Assembly: GCF_000003815.2 (NCBI RefSeq)
Contig: NC_049990.1
Location: forward strand, 10,268,601 to 10,314,602
DNA: 46,002 nt
Direction of reading: 5' to 3'
From: Branchiostoma floridae
Taxonomy: Eukaryota; Chordata; Leptocardii; Amphioxiformes; Branchiostomatidae
In this document: piece by piece, positions 45,749 through 46,002 of the stretch
Position numbering within the stretch: position 1 is the stretch's first letter
How the letters are laid out: every line of letters begins with the position of its first letter
Notes under the pieces: generated by a model
Told to the model about the DNA's origin: nothing
What the model saw: the letters and a program-made list of their open reading frames with translations, nothing else
Database searches by the model: none
Position numbers and translations under genes: made by a program

Positions 45749-46002
45749 GTAAGTGCAAGGGTGGTCACATGCAAAATTATGCACCAAACTTGGAAGTCCT
45801 TTACTTCAGTACAAGTCTTTGATACCAGCTGATGAGCAGAATTGTTTCTATAGTTTGGACAGACTTGATACTGGAATAAACATTAAATTGATACAGATTG
45901 TAGGACATTATAATTGATGATTAAGTCAAATACTTCATTTCCCGCTGTATAACACTTTGAATATGAAGTTATCAAGTTTTAAATAGTGTAGCTGTGCACA
46001 GA

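Noticed and set aside
1-46002. CRISPR arrays, operons, phage or bacterial features
   Set aside because: The window is intron-rich animal DNA; none of these was seen.

Overview
The window is animal genomic DNA. It is AT-rich, its coding exons are short and GC-richer, they are bounded by GT-AG introns, and mobile-element debris is abundant. The predicted proteins are highly vertebrate-like, the palindrome TACATGTA recurs throughout the introns, and there is an LRR-TM receptor gene plus CGCGG-type fold-back MITEs. I read this as a marine invertebrate, most probably an amphioxus (Branchiostoma); a lophotrochozoan cannot be excluded from sequence alone.

One large gene runs left to right across the whole window. 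It is a DOCK-D (zizimin) Rho-GTPase exchange factor, the invertebrate counterpart of DOCK9/DOCK10/DOCK11. I could chain 48 internal exons (49 to 45748) whose splice phases all agree; together they give 5274 coding nt, or 1758 codons. Layout: N-terminal zizimin segment (exons 1-4), PH domain (exons 5-7), linker and pre-DHR-1 region (exons 8-15), DHR-1/C2 domain (exons 16-22), helical armadillo-like middle (exons 23-44) with a Ser/Thr/Pro-rich loop (exons 32-34), and the start of the DHR-2 domain (exons 45-48). The promoter, the initiator Met and the catalytic part of DHR-2 lie outside the window. Several extra in-phase, multiple-of-three intronic candidates look like cassette exons (21138-21212, 22163-22195, 44775-44813; weaker: 5608-5622 and 3173-3259).

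Two other genes are nested antisense in two very large DOCK introns, each with an uninterrupted coding region. In intron 31 (23241-27798) lies a type I LRR membrane receptor (23883-25556, minus), which has a recognisable 5'-UTR intron. In intron 40 (34572-39529) lies an 817-residue glutamate-rich protein of unknown family (35251-37704, minus), with an internal 90-residue duplication and a cysteine/lysine-rich C-terminus.

The introns carry: a 494-bp MITE with 87-bp terminal inverted repeats and an 8-bp target duplication (10934-11427); two related hAT-like MITEs (15413-15662, 34162-34437); three copies of a CGCGG fold-back element (15161-15341, 29811-30026, 42357-42575); another inverted-repeat element with a poly-C tract (28161-28459); a LINE 3' tail (minus, about 17170-17360); a tRNA-derived sequence (about 27081-27160); several minisatellites; and a striking decayed tandem array of the 3' end of PH exon 7 inside intron 7 (6572-7068).
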